In this document: positions 17,352 through 27,165 of the stretch, piece by piece
Numbering within the stretch: the stretch's first letter is position 1
How the letters are laid out: every line of letters begins with the position of its first letter
Source: Marinomonas hwangdonensis
Lineage (GTDB): Bacteria > Pseudomonadota > Gammaproteobacteria > Pseudomonadales > Marinomonadaceae
Reading direction: 5' to 3'
Length of the DNA stretch: 64,000 nucleotides
Assembly: GCF_003721245.1 (NCBI RefSeq)
Contig: NZ_RIZG01000002.1
Span: 62,001 to 126,000, forward strand
Notes under the pieces: model-generated
What the model saw: only the letters and a program-made list of their open reading frames with translations
What the model was told of the DNA's origin: nothing
The model's database searches: none
Translations under genes and position numbers: made by a program

Positions 17352-17720
17352 ATGAACAAACCCTACAACACGCTCACACCATTTGAAGCTAATGTGATCA
17401 TACATAAAGGCACAGAACGCCCCTTTACCGGTGAATACACAGACACCATGGAAGGCGGCTTATATGTTTGCCGCCAATGCGACAGCCCCCTTTATACTTC
17501 AGAGCATAAATTTTTATCTCATTGTGGTTGGCCAAGTTTTGATGACGAAATCCCCAATGCGGTAAAACGCGTACCCGATGCCGATGGTCGACGCATCGAA
17601 ATCGTCTGTGCCAACTGTGAAGGCCATCTTGGTCATGTTTTTGAAGGTGAAAGACTCACAGAAAACAACATACGCCACTGTGTCAATTCCATCTCAATGA
17701 AGTTTCTCCCTAACGACTGA
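17352..17720 (+). CDS. msrB: Peptide-methionine (R)-S-oxide reductase MsrB
   Basis: Reduces the R epimer of methionine sulfoxide in proteins with thioredoxin. The 122 residues hold two zinc CxxC pairs (CRQC and CANC) and the catalytic cysteine in [12 protein letters not shown] near the C-terminus; [11 protein letters not shown] holds the additional Cys/Trp-Pro-Ser-Phe motif. The HCVNS motif has the usual family form. It is a single gene. The partner enzyme MsrA is encoded separately at 43080. It converges on umuC. Confidence 0.94.
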   Translation: MNKPYNTLTPFEANVIIHKGTERPFTGEYTDTMEGGLYVCRQCDSPLYTSEHKFLSHCGWPSFDDEIPNAVKRVPDADGRRIEIVCANCEGHLGHVFEGERLTENNIRHCVNSISMKFLPND

Positions 17721-17750
17721 ACCAAGCAACGCACAAAACCTGTTCATATT

Positions 17751-17776
17751 GCAGTGCCATATTATAGTGGCACTGC
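17751..17776. terminator. Hairpin between convergent msrB and umuC
   Basis: GCAGTGCCA and TGGCACTGC form a 9-bp stem around an A/T-rich loop. No clear T tract follows, so termination efficiency is uncertain. Confidence 0.45.
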
Positions 17777-17808
17777 GTTATAACACGGATAGATCACAAT
17801 AGAATCAT

Positions 17809-19092
17809 TCAGTAGACTTTTGGCAAATCATCCCACTTAGTCGTGTAAGCTGGCGATAAATGTTCTCGTTTCATTGACCACTGTGGCGACACGCCTTGTG
17901 AGGCAAAAAAAACCTGGCCAATGCCACTGCGGTTGATCTTATCCATGACACTCATTAAGGCTTTTGAATTGGCTTTCGTATTATCGACGCATAGGAAGTC
18001 TTGCTGAAACGTCCCCTGTTCATAAAAATCCGCAAGCATGACACCCGCCTTGGCATAACGGTAGCCAGCACGATACAAGCGATGAAAAATGACCTCAGCG
18101 ACCGCTAATAAGTCTCGTGTATCATTGGTTGGATTCGGCAGCTCCACAGTAAGCGACTTTGAATACTGTGGTTCGTTTGGGATAAAGGGACTGGTACGAA
18201 TAAACACACTGACCACGCGACAAAAACGCTGTTCGCCACGTAACTTCTCAGCGGCACGGGTCATATATTTGGCAATGGCTTCACGCAATTCACGCTTATC
18301 TGTAACTTTATGGCCAAATGATCGACTGCAAATGATCTGCTGTTTGGTAGGCCTAACCAATTCTAAATCCAAACACGACACGCCATTCAACTCTCGAATC
18401 GTTCGCTCCATCACCACAGAAAACTCACTGCGCATCACTTTAGCGTTCGCGTTTGCCAAATCCCATGCCGTATGAATCCCCTTTGCTTTGAGCTTTGCTG
18501 TCGTTCGACGACCAACGCCCCACACATCACTCACATCCACCAAAGCCAATAAGCGTTTTTGCCTATCTGGATTCATCAAATCCACCACAGCCCCCGTTGC
18601 GGGGTATTTTTTCGCCGCATGATTCGCCAACTTCGCCAAGGTTTTAGTGGGCGCAATACCGACTCCGACTGTGATGCCTGTCCATTTATCGATCTTTGCT
18701 TTTACTCGTTGAGCAAACGCCAGCAAATCTGCCACATGCTCGACACCGGTTAGATCCATAAAGGCTTCATCAATAGAATATATCTCAAGCCGCGGCGCCT
18801 CCTCTTCTAACGTCATCATCACCCTATTCGACATATCAGCATACAAGGCATAATTCGACGAGAAACACACAACACCGTGTTTTTTTAGCGTGTCCTGAAC
18901 CTGAAAAACAGGTACGCCCATTTTAATACCCAGCGCTTTTGCCTCTTTAGAACGCGCAACGATACAGCCATCATTGTTAGACAACACCACCACAGGCGTG
19001 TGCTTTAGATCAGGCCGAAACAACTTCTCGCAACTCGCGTAAAAATTATTGCAATCCACCAAAGCAAAAACCGTATTCTTAGCCGCGCTCAT
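17809..19092 (-). CDS. umuC: DNA polymerase V catalytic subunit UmuC (Y-family)
   Basis: Error-prone translesion polymerase. It starts MSAAKNTVFALVDCNNFYASCEKLFRP, with the first catalytic acid in VDCNNFY, and continues with the SIDEAFMDL motif (second and third acids) and VGVGIAPTKTLAKLANHAAKK. The length of 427 residues matches UmuC (422 in E. coli). I start it at ATG 19092, which overlaps the umuD stop by 14 bp; the longer upstream reading has no conserved sequence. It is cotranscribed with umuD under a LexA box, and works with UmuD' and RecA. Confidence 0.94.
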   Translation of the reverse strand: MSAAKNTVFALVDCNNFYASCEKLFRPDLKHTPVVVLSNNDGCIVARSKEAKALGIKMGVPVFQVQDTLKKHGVVCFSSNYALYADMSNRVMMTLEEEAPRLEIYSIDEAFMDLTGVEHVADLLAFAQRVKAKIDKWTGITVGVGIAPTKTLAKLANHAAKKYPATGAVVDLMNPDRQKRLLALVDVSDVWGVGRRTTAKLKAKGIHTAWDLANANAKVMRSEFSVVMERTIRELNGVSCLDLELVRPTKQQIICSRSFGHKVTDKRELREAIAKYMTRAAEKLRGEQRFCRVVSVFIRTSPFIPNEPQYSKSLTVELPNPTNDTRDLLAVAEVIFHRLYRAGYRYAKAGVMLADFYEQGTFQQDFLCVDNTKANSKALMSVMDKINRSGIGQVFFASQGVSPQWSMKREHLSPAYTTKWDDLPKVY

Positions 19093-19525
19093 ATTTGCGA
19101 ACCACACCCGTGACCACACCGAAAATTTCCAAACCCGACTCCTCGGTAATATGAATCGCCTTATAGGCTTTATTCTTCGGCCGCAGCAATACATTAGGGT
19201 TCAACTCTAACGTTTTCACTGTCATTTCCCCATGGATACAAGCAATGACAATATCCCCGTGTCGAGCCGTTAACGAACGGTCTACCACCAAAACATCACC
19301 CGAATAAATTCCAACATCAATCATCGAATCACCCTGAGCCCGCACATAAAACGTCGCATTAGGATGCGCCACACAAAACTCATTCAAATCCAACGATTTC
19401 TCAACAAAATCCTGGGCAGGCGAAGGAAACCCCGCCGACACAGAATCCACATAAAGCGGGATTCGCACACTGTTGGCCGCAATAAACGCCGCCGACTCAG
19501 ACACACCAAGATACGTCACACGCAT
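19079..19525 (-). CDS. umuD: SOS mutagenesis protein UmuD (LexA-like self-cleaving)
   Basis: RecA-stimulated self-cleavage makes UmuD', the accessory subunit of Pol V. The 148 residues begin MRVTYLGVSES. The Ala-Gly cleavage site lies in SAGFPSPAQDF, the catalytic Ser in AQGDSMIDVGI and the catalytic Lys in MTVKTLEL. I start it at ATG 19525 rather than at TTG 19537, because the LexA box then sits 14 bp upstream. It is the first gene of umuDC. Confidence 0.93.
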   Translation of the reverse strand: MRVTYLGVSESAAFIAANSVRIPLYVDSVSAGFPSPAQDFVEKSLDLNEFCVAHPNATFYVRAQGDSMIDVGIYSGDVLVVDRSLTARHGDIVIACIHGEMTVKTLELNPNVLLRPKNKAYKAIHITEESGLEIFGVVTGVVRKYERG

Positions 19526-19538
19526 AATCAACACCAAT

Positions 19539-19558
19539 TACTGTATGGATATACAGTA
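19539..19558 (-). promoter_or_regulatory. LexA (SOS) box of umuDC
   Basis: CTGTATGGATATACAG at 19541-19556 is a perfect match to CTGT-N8-ACAG, flanked by TA on both sides. It lies 14 bp upstream of umuD. Confidence 0.95.
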
Positions 19559-19640
19559 TAATTTCAAATCATAGAAAAGGCCAAGTGAATTTTTGAAAGA
19601 AGGTACTCAACGCAATACAGAAGCACTTTCTGCAGACACA

Positions 19641-19662
19641 AAAAAACCACCGAAAGGTGGCT
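19641..19662 (-). terminator. Intrinsic terminator of the leftward signalling operon
   Basis: Read on the minus strand, a CCACC/GGTGG stem with the stable TTTC-type tetraloop is followed by seven T. It lies 152 bp after the REC-GGDEF stop and upstream of the umuDC promoter, so it separates the two units. Confidence 0.8.
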
Positions 19663-19813
19663 TGAAAGTATCAAAAAATATGTATTTTCATCATAAAAAG
19701 ATTTGTCAGGTTTTTGTCACACGATGATTTGAAATATGACTCTTCCTATTTATACGAACCGAAATCAGATGGGATTTCAATACTATTTTTCATCTGACCC
19801 TAAATTCTACCTT

Positions 19814-20746
19814 TCACTCTAGAGGTTCATAGTTAACTTGGTTTCGGCCATTTTGCTTTGATTTATAAAGCGCGCTGTCCGCCGCTTTGACCACAGCCCA
19901 ATTATCCGAATCATTCGCGTAACTTTCGCCAGGTATTACGGTGCTATATCCTATGGATATTGTCACATTATCGTATTTAGCCTCTGGAGCATGAGTAAGC
20001 CCCAGCTGTTCTATCGAATAAAGTAAATCAAAAAGCAATCTATTAGCACCTTCAACATCGGTATTCGGCAGAATAAAAGCAAATTCTTCACCACCATATC
20101 GAGCGGCAAGATCTGTTGAGCGTTTTATACCATTTTCTAATGTTAATGCGATGCTTTTAATACATTCGTCACCTTCTATATGACCAAAATGATCATTGAA
20201 TTTTTTGAATTCATCAATATCAATAATCACGACAGTAAGGGGTTCTTGTTCCCGCCGGCCACGCTTTAACTCTACTATTAATCTTTCATCAAAAGTGCGC
20301 CTATTGGCAAGCCCTGTCATACTATCTGTGTGAGCCAGCTTTTCTAGCAACCTGATCGCTAGATGGTAGTCAAGGTGTGTTTGAACACGTGCCGCTACGA
20401 CTCTAGGCTTAAGTGGTTTAAGAATATAATCAGCTGCCCCTACGTCAAATACCTTTTCCTCAAAACCCATCTCTGTATGACTGGTAATGAACAATACTGG
20501 TATATTTTCTGTTTCTGGGGCATTTTTTAGAATAGAACAAATTTCCAAACCACCAATGTCTGGCAATTCAACATCAAGTAAAATCAAATCGGGTTGTTGT
20601 TCTTTTATCGAGGCAAACGCTTGTTTAGCATCTGAGGCAAAACGAATGCGACCAATTTTATTTAAGGCTTTATTCAACGCCATTACAACATTATTGTCAT
20701 CATCAATAATGAGGATATCAGAGAGAATTCTATTCGCTTTTATCAT
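19814..20746 (-). CDS. Response regulator diguanylate cyclase (REC-GGDEF)
   Basis: A 310-residue cytoplasmic protein. Residues about 10-125 are a receiver (DILIIDDDNNVV; phospho-Asp in LLDVELPDIGG; Lys in YILKPLKP). Residues about 140-308 are a GGDEF domain with an intact ARYGGEEF active site and an RSTD allosteric I-site five residues before it, so it should make c-di-GMP and be product-inhibited. It is 24 bp downstream of the hybrid kinase gene, which is probably its phosphate source through the Hpt domain. Confidence 0.92.
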   Translation of the reverse strand: MIKANRILSDILIIDDDNNVVMALNKALNKIGRIRFASDAKQAFASIKEQQPDLILLDVELPDIGGLEICSILKNAPETENIPVLFITSHTEMGFEEKVFDVGAADYILKPLKPRVVAARVQTHLDYHLAIRLLEKLAHTDSMTGLANRRTFDERLIVELKRGRREQEPLTVVIIDIDEFKKFNDHFGHIEGDECIKSIALTLENGIKRSTDLAARYGGEEFAFILPNTDVEGANRLLFDLLYSIEQLGLTHAPEAKYDNVTISIGYSTVIPGESYANDSDNWAVVKAADSALYKSKQNGRNQVNYEPLE

Positions 20747-20770
20747 GTCAATTTATTGCCCTAAAAACAG

Positions 20771-23700
20771 TTAAAGGGAGCTTAGGATGTCTATAGCTTC
20801 TTTGTAGTTAAGTTTTTCTAAACTCTGTTGAAGCGCTTGAAAACGCACTTCCCCCAAAACCTCATGAAACGACGCACTGTGCTCATCAAACTCTTCTAAT
20901 GCGCTTAAATCCTGTGCTTCTAGCAGTGTCAAAATATGTTCCACTGTCTCTGATTGAAGTATAGGAACCTCGCCTTTAGAAGGTACTGAATCAAGCTTTT
21001 CTTTCTTCCAAGCGGTTAATATAACTGAACTGGCTTGCTGCAATTCTTGCAAAGCAAAGGAGAGCTCTACTAACACATGTTTTGCAGGATTATGGTCAGA
21101 ACGTAATAATGTTTCGGCTTGAGCAGCAAGTTGCTGTATTTTGTCCGAACCAACCATGCCGGAAACACTTCTCAGTTTATGCACTTGAGATGCCGCTTCG
21201 AGTCGCAAGGATGCAGAATCAGGAGCGTCTATCTCCTCGTCAGGCGCTAAGGCTAAGTTGGCATATTCTTCTAATAATCGGCCAAGCGTATTCAAGAAAA
21301 GAGCTTTATCTCCAAGCAACATACTTTTTGCTGTCGCACTATCTAATCCAGTTATGGTAGGCCATGTATCTGATTCATGAGGCATTTCAGGCTCAGTTGA
21401 ATTAAAAGGCTCTATAATAGCGACTTCTTTACCACGATAAACCTCTACCAACCCACGTAATGTATTAATTAACTTTGAGGGGTTGATGGGTTTTGTCAGG
21501 AAATCGTCCATACCAGCCGCTAGCGCACGGTTTTTTTCTTCTGTCAATGCTCCAGCCGTTAGCGCAACAATAGGCAGTGAAGTCAGTCCTAAATCGTTTC
21601 TAATTCTTATTGTTGTTTCAAGCCCATCAATACCGGGCATTTGAACATCCATCAATACCGCATCATAGTCATTTAAAGAATCCTCTAATAATACCAAGGC
21701 TTCTTCACCGCTGTTTGCAGTTTGCACCTGGGCACCATTGTGCGTTAACACATGGCTGACTACGATGAGGTTCGTATCACTGTCATCCACAACCAACAAA
21801 CGCATATTAGGTAACCATTTTGCTCCTACCGCATCGGCACGAGTCGATTGCAATACGCGTTTAGAATTACCTGTGGTGAGAGTTACCACATCGTTTACAG
21901 CATTAAACAGCGATGATACTTCTACTGGTTTTACTAGAAAACTGTCTACATAATGATCAGGATCGTGCGTTGCAATAATCTCTCTATCATGTGCTGACAG
22001 CATAAGAACAGCCGGAATATTTTCTCGTCCAATTTTACTCGCCAACGTTTTCATGGCTTCTAACCCATCCATTATAGGCATTTGCCAGTCAACTATCATG
22101 GCATCGGGTGGGCGCAAATTGCTTTCTTGACGAGCAATGTAAACGTCTATTAGCTCAGCTCCATTGCTAACAACTTCAGAGCGCCACCCAAGAGACCGTG
22201 TCATTTTCTGAAGTTGCAAAGCATCTACGGGGTCATCTTCGGCTATCAGCACGAAAAGCGTTTGGCTCTGATCTGCTTGTGCCAAAACTTCTTCGTGTGT
22301 TGAAACTTGTAGAGGTAAATCTACCCAGAACTGACTGCCTACATTCTCAGTACTTTCCATGCCGACTTTCCCCGACATTAAAGTAGCCAATTGGTGAACG
22401 ATAGATAACCCGAGACCTGTACCACCAAACCGACGGCTGGTACTAGAATCAGCTTGAGTAAATGGCTTGAACAAACGGAATTGTGCCTCGGGTGAAATAC
22501 CAATTCCAGTATCGACAACCGTAAAGCGAACATTGGTATGGCTATCAGGCAACACTTGGTCAGTATCTTCTACTTTGACACTGATAGAAATCTTGCCAAT
22601 TGTGGTAAATTTAAGCGCGTTACTAACTAAATTGGCCAATATTTGGCGTAATTTAGTGCTGTCTGTGATTACCCACGATGGCAGTTTAGAGTCTAAATCA
22701 GAATAGAACTGCAAATTTTTTGCTTCGGCCTGTATGGCAAACACACTCGAAACTTCTTCACATAACTCGCGTAATTCGACAGGCTGAGCTTCTAGCTCCA
22801 TTTCATTCGCTTCTATTTTTGATAGATCCAATACATCGTTAACTATCCCCAACAAAGACTTGCCAGAAATCTGAATCTTCGACACTAATTGGTGTTGTGA
22901 CTCTGTTAATTTTTCCTCAGCCAACAAATAGCCTAAACCAATAATGGCATTAAGTGGTGTACGAATTTCGTGGCTAGTATTCGCTAAAAAGGCACTTTTA
23001 GCCTGTGTGGCGAGTTCTGCATCACGTAACGCGTTTTTAAGTTTCTCTTCCACTTTTAGTCTTTCAGTTATGTCACGCACGGAGGCTGTTACCAAGAGTT
23101 GTTCATCTAAATATACCGCACTTAAACTTATCTCTATTGGGAATTCGTCACCATTGCTATGGTACGCAACACATTCTTTAGCACTCCCTTGATCTACTGC
23201 TTGATGATTCCTCACCCTATCGATTATGTTTGATTCATTCACTTGTCTAGAATATTCTGGTAATAATTTTTGTATTTCTTTCCCTTCTAATTCCAGTCGA
23301 TCATAGCCAAACACATTCTCAGCTTGGGCATTAACGACCTGAATTATCCCTAACTCATCAATAACAAAAGTGGCATCGGGGGCCGAGTCCAATAGACCTT
23401 TGAACCTCGTCATTTCTTTATCGTATTGCAATTCTCTTTGAGTATTCCAAAGATTTCTTTGACGAATTTTCCCACTCAGCCACATCCAATATTGAACGAT
23501 GACACCAATCAAACCAATCAAAAGGAGAGCGACAAGTACACTTCCAATGGTGATTACCATGTCTCTATAAACGAAGAATTGGGAAACAACTGAATATATC
23601 TTTATTACCCGTTCATTAGACTTCTCACTTAATGAGAAGTCACTTTCGCTCGCAAACACCCTCCCCTGCTGACCATTAAAAGCGGTGAAATCAAAGTGAT

Positions 23701-25564
23701 TCAAACCATAAGAAAGATCGACTGGCTGAAATTCATTCTGCCATCGATTAGAATTACCATACTCGAAAGTGAAATTTTTTGCTGAATTAGGGTGTAGTAA
23801 AAAGTCCCCCTCGTTATTGGTAATGTATAACTTTGTTTCGGGTGTCGTGTTATTTGTGACTTTTTTTAGAAAACGATCGGCATTGACATTGATGATGATA
23901 ATACCTAACGGCCGACCGTCAGCATAAAATACTGGCGTAGAAAAGCGCCAAACAGGTCTCATCGGTTGTTCAATTTTACCAAACTCACGATTCAAATTAA
24001 TATCCGATTGAAAAACACTTCCACGACCAACGCTAAGTGTTTGGCCAATATAAGGTTCATTTTCTTTAGACTGGAGTAATGCTTCATCAAACTCATCAAG
24101 CTCATCGCTATTACGCTGCACTTTGACTCGTTCTCGCCAACCATTAGCTGCTTCAATAAATCGTACTTGATACACATCCGTCTTAGACAACATATAGGCT
24201 TTAAAGATGTCTGTTAACCTTTTGTCAGACTGAGACAACAAAACTGGCATTTCATCTAGTCTATTTGCGTCGCCAACCGATGACATTAATTCCGTTATTG
24301 GTTGTGAACGAGCAAGAAAAAGAGTATCTCGACGATATTGGCTCGCTTCTTCGTCGAAGGTTGAAATTGCAGACTGTTTTATTGCCGACAAATGGTTTAC
24401 CACTTCAGCAAAGCGGCTTTGTGTAATGAACCAAACTGATACTAAGAATGTAAGGACAATTAACACCATCCCAAATGGGCAAGATTGCTTAAATTGAGGA
24501 CTTTTTAAAAAAGCCACAATACTTTTGAGATTCAGTTGATAGATCTCACTACTATGATCAATCGTCGTCGGATTAGAACGTAATAAATTAATCACAAAAA
24601 GAGCCAACAAAGTTAGCCCTAACCCCAAAATAATCACCCAACCGACATTTAATGTTTTTATTTGGTTGACAGCTTGCGTTGACGGCATCAGATCCATCTT
24701 CCAATGCTGGCCCAGTACAAAAATAGTACGAGACATGGCGTTTTCTATGGAACTGGATGATTGGGTATTATCTGAACGATAAAAAGGTTCGTCTTCTGTT
24801 AAGTTGGTCAAGGTTACCGACGCTTGATCAGTTAAGGACTCAAGATGCGCCAGTACCTCATCAATGATTAATGGAGCGTAAGACCAGCCGATAACGGCTG
24901 ACTCCCGATCCTCTGCGGTGTTTAGAACTGTACCGTCAGAATAGATTGGCAAAAGTACCAATGCGCCTTTCCTCGGCTTTTTATTTGCTTGTACTAGGGT
25001 AATGGGTGCCGTTAAGTACGGTTTATCTTCTCTTGCGGCTAATAATGCCGCGGCTCGTCGATTGGCTTCTGATCCAATATCAAGCCCAATGGCTTGTCTG
25101 TTTTTTTCTACTGGATAAATATACTGTATGACAAATCGATCAGTGTCGTGTGGCGTTAAAGCTCGAATGGTAAAGTCAGGCGCGCCATCGGCACGGGCAT
25201 GTGTAAGAAAAGCGTTTTCTTGTTCTACGGGTACGCGTCGAATGAAACCAAAACCAAGTGCTCCAGGAAACTCACTTCCTACGTCTCGTGTGCCGCTATA
25301 CGTCTCAAATTGTTTTCGGGTAACGCTATCGACGCCTGCGGTAACAATCGCCCCTCTGGCACCACGCAGTCCATATTGAAAGTGCTGAAAATGTTGCTCT
25401 ATAAGGGTCTCTGTTTTATTCGCTAGGTTGTTTGTGTATAAATTGACCTCGTAGTTATTTTTATAGTCTACAATCCACGCGACCGCTGAAGTAGTAAGGA
25501 TGCCAACCAACAATGGTAACCAACAGGTGAGAAAACCGATTTTTTTACCCTTTTTTAACGTCAT
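20771..25564 (-). CDS. Large hybrid histidine kinase (CHASE, Cache-like, PAS, HisKA, HATPase, REC, REC, Hpt)
   Basis: A 1597-residue membrane sensor. TM at about 12-30; CHASE domain about 50-280 (RGARGAIV, TRKQFETYSG, ALGFGFIRRV); TMs near 305-325 and 361-380; a second periplasmic domain of Cache type about 385-660; TM about 666-695; PAS about 725-840; HisKA with NTSHEIRTPLNAIIG near 866; HATPase about 970-1090 (VDTGIGIS, GGTGLGLSIV); receivers about 1098-1221 (VDWQMPIMDG) and 1255-1371 (MDVQMPGIDG); Hpt with QVHKLRSVSGMVG near 1461. It can run a full phosphorelay alone. Its ATG overlaps the stop of the GGDEF-EAL gene (ATGA), so translation is coupled. CHASE often binds cytokinin-like or other small ligands; the ligand is unknown. 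Confidence 0.93.
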   Translation of the reverse strand: MTLKKGKKIGFLTCWLPLLVGILTTSAVAWIVDYKNNYEVNLYTNNLANKTETLIEQHFQHFQYGLRGARGAIVTAGVDSVTRKQFETYSGTRDVGSEFPGALGFGFIRRVPVEQENAFLTHARADGAPDFTIRALTPHDTDRFVIQYIYPVEKNRQAIGLDIGSEANRRAAALLAAREDKPYLTAPITLVQANKKPRKGALVLLPIYSDGTVLNTAEDRESAVIGWSYAPLIIDEVLAHLESLTDQASVTLTNLTEDEPFYRSDNTQSSSSIENAMSRTIFVLGQHWKMDLMPSTQAVNQIKTLNVGWVIILGLGLTLLALFVINLLRSNPTTIDHSSEIYQLNLKSIVAFLKSPQFKQSCPFGMVLIVLTFLVSVWFITQSRFAEVVNHLSAIKQSAISTFDEEASQYRRDTLFLARSQPITELMSSVGDANRLDEMPVLLSQSDKRLTDIFKAYMLSKTDVYQVRFIEAANGWRERVKVQRNSDELDEFDEALLQSKENEPYIGQTLSVGRGSVFQSDINLNREFGKIEQPMRPVWRFSTPVFYADGRPLGIIIINVNADRFLKKVTNNTTPETKLYITNNEGDFLLHPNSAKNFTFEYGNSNRWQNEFQPVDLSYGLNHFDFTAFNGQQGRVFASESDFSLSEKSNERVIKIYSVVSQFFVYRDMVITIGSVLVALLLIGLIGVIVQYWMWLSGKIRQRNLWNTQRELQYDKEMTRFKGLLDSAPDATFVIDELGIIQVVNAQAENVFGYDRLELEGKEIQKLLPEYSRQVNESNIIDRVRNHQAVDQGSAKECVAYHSNGDEFPIEISLSAVYLDEQLLVTASVRDITERLKVEEKLKNALRDAELATQAKSAFLANTSHEIRTPLNAIIGLGYLLAEEKLTESQHQLVSKIQISGKSLLGIVNDVLDLSKIEANEMELEAQPVELRELCEEVSSVFAIQAEAKNLQFYSDLDSKLPSWVITDSTKLRQILANLVSNALKFTTIGKISISVKVEDTDQVLPDSHTNVRFTVVDTGIGISPEAQFRLFKPFTQADSSTSRRFGGTGLGLSIVHQLATLMSGKVGMESTENVGSQFWVDLPLQVSTHEEVLAQADQSQTLFVLIAEDDPVDALQLQKMTRSLGWRSEVVSNGAELIDVYIARQESNLRPPDAMIVDWQMPIMDGLEAMKTLASKIGRENIPAVLMLSAHDREIIATHDPDHYVDSFLVKPVEVSSLFNAVNDVVTLTTGNSKRVLQSTRADAVGAKWLPNMRLLVVDDSDTNLIVVSHVLTHNGAQVQTANSGEEALVLLEDSLNDYDAVLMDVQMPGIDGLETTIRIRNDLGLTSLPIVALTAGALTEEKNRALAAGMDDFLTKPINPSKLINTLRGLVEVYRGKEVAIIEPFNSTEPEMPHESDTWPTITGLDSATAKSMLLGDKALFLNTLGRLLEEYANLALAPDEEIDAPDSASLRLEAASQVHKLRSVSGMVGSDKIQQLAAQAETLLRSDHNPAKHVLVELSFALQELQQASSVILTAWKKEKLDSVPSKGEVPILQSETVEHILTLLEAQDLSALEEFDEHSASFHEVLGEVRFQALQQSLEKLNYKEAIDILSSL

Positions 25565-27153
25565 AAATCGTAGCTGCCTCTTACTTCATTGGCCATAACG
25601 GGTCTCGAAAAATAATAACCTTGCAGATAGGAAACTCCTAGCTCTTTCAGACGGCGAGCTTGATCTAACGATTCAACTCCTTCCGCTACCGATTTTAGTC
25701 CCATACTTTGCGCTAATGTCGTGATTGTCTTTACGAGAATCTCATCGGGTTTTTCAATACTAAGCTGTGCGACAAAGGATTTATCAATTTTTAAGACATC
25801 AACAGGCAACTCTTTCAGATAGCTCAAGCAAGAAAAGCCTGTGCCAAAGTCATCAATCGAAATGGATATCCCCATTTCTCGGAGCTGTTCCATATCTCGA
25901 ATCACTTGCTGTAAGCTGTCAAGCATTAAACTTTCGGTTACTTCAAGCTCCACCATTTTCGGGTTTATGTGATACTCATCAATCGCCTTTAGCAAAAAAG
26001 GAACAAAATGCGGATCAAAAAATTGTATAGGAGAGATATTCAGACACATTCGAATGTTTAGCCCATCGTCGCACCACCGTTTTAACTGTTCAAAGGCAAG
26101 CTGTATCATTCTCTCGCCCAACGGAATAATTAAACGTGTTTCTTCAGCAAGGGGAATAAATTCGATAGGAGATATCAACGAATCGTCTTGCTCTCTGATG
26201 CGCATAAGCGCTTCAACTGCCTTTAAAGACCCTGTATTTGCATCCACAATAGGCTGGTATAAAGCGATCACATTATTCGCGGCAATAGCCGATTTAAGCT
26301 GCATATAGAGCCGTCTGCGAGATATAAACTTAGACTCCATATCTTCAGAATAAAAGCAAAAACCTTCTCGCATCACATCTGTTTTTGCCCTATTCAACGC
26401 CGCATCCGCATGCAACATTAAGGTTTGACCGTCAGTGGCATCATCGGGATAAACACTTAACCCCATACTCAGTGAGAAATTATTTATTTCAGGGTACAGA
26501 GTCGTTAGCTCCATTACATGTTCTCTGATCGCGACGGCCAAATTAGCCAAATCACTAGGTTGCTCTAAACCAGGCACCAGTACCATAAATTCATCTGCGT
26601 TATGTCGACTAAGTGTTTCATTTTTTTGTAACTCAGACTTCATTCGTTGAGAAATTTTTTTAAGCAATGCATCACCAAACTCAAAACCAAATTCTTCATT
26701 TATCAGCTTAAAGCGATCAATATCAAACAAAATCAAGCCAACTTTTGTGTTCGTTGTTTGGCACAGTGCCATTTCTGAATTCAGACGTTCCATAAATAAA
26801 AAACGATTAGGGAGATTTGTTAACTGATCGTATTGCAGGGTATGAGACATTTTAAGTGCCATGGCACGAGACTCATTAATATCATCAAATACAATCACAG
26901 AACCAATCACTTCTCCCTCCTCAGATACGAGAGGGGCAGCACTGTCTTCAACGGCTATCCAATGACCATTTTGTTTCATCATTTGGCAGTTAAGCGCCAT
27001 ACCGACCACTCGATTTTCTTTCATGGAGATGCGAACAGGATTTGTGTGTACTGGACCGTCCTCTCCAATTCTTAGTGGCATCACTTCTTCAATAAAGCGC
27101 CCCACAGCATCCTTTGACGACATTCCAATCATCAATTCAGCGGTCGGGTTCAT
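25561..27153 (-). CDS. PAS(partial)-GGDEF-EAL c-di-GMP phosphodiesterase, 3' part of an interrupted gene
   Basis: The 530 codons start MNPTAELMIGMSS, which is the middle of a PAS domain and not a natural domain start. GGDEF follows (about 130-260) with a degenerate active site, RHNADEF, so cyclase activity is unlikely. The EAL domain (about 275-525) keeps the family residues: EALMR, NISPIQF, ELEVTESLM, IDDFGTGFS, LKIDKSFV, AEGVE and QGYYFSRP, so it should hydrolyse c-di-GMP. The frame continues without a shift from the REC gene; only a TAA at 27163-27165 separates them. ATG 27153 might allow re-initiation, but no ribosome-binding site of quality is seen. The downstream kinase gene overlaps by ATGA. 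Confidence 0.8.
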   Translation of the reverse strand: MNPTAELMIGMSSKDAVGRFIEEVMPLRIGEDGPVHTNPVRISMKENRVVGMALNCQMMKQNGHWIAVEDSAAPLVSEEGEVIGSVIVFDDINESRAMALKMSHTLQYDQLTNLPNRFLFMERLNSEMALCQTTNTKVGLILFDIDRFKLINEEFGFEFGDALLKKISQRMKSELQKNETLSRHNADEFMVLVPGLEQPSDLANLAVAIREHVMELTTLYPEINNFSLSMGLSVYPDDATDGQTLMLHADAALNRAKTDVMREGFCFYSEDMESKFISRRRLYMQLKSAIAANNVIALYQPIVDANTGSLKAVEALMRIREQDDSLISPIEFIPLAEETRLIIPLGERMIQLAFEQLKRWCDDGLNIRMCLNISPIQFFDPHFVPFLLKAIDEYHINPKMVELEVTESLMLDSLQQVIRDMEQLREMGISISIDDFGTGFSCLSYLKELPVDVLKIDKSFVAQLSIEKPDEILVKTITTLAQSMGLKSVAEGVESLDQARRLKELGVSYLQGYYFSRPVMANEVRGSYDL

Positions 27154-27162
27154 ATAGGTGAT

Positions 27163-27165
27163 TTA
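27163..27165 (-). other. In-frame TAA stop splitting a REC-PAS-GGDEF-EAL gene
   Basis: In one frame the codons read ...ACA AAT AAA GAT GCT TAA ATC ACC TAT ATG AAC CCG..., giving TTNKDA-stop-ITYMNP. This aligns with the common PAS stretch (T-D-x-D-G-x-I-T-Y-x-N-P), so the stop stands where a single residue such as Lys, Gln, Glu or Asn would be. No indel is needed to rejoin the halves. Confidence 0.85.

Noticed and set aside
20771-25564. Many 60-90-residue plus-strand frames opposite the hybrid kinase
   Set aside because: All are shadows of the long minus-strand gene, without start signals or motifs.
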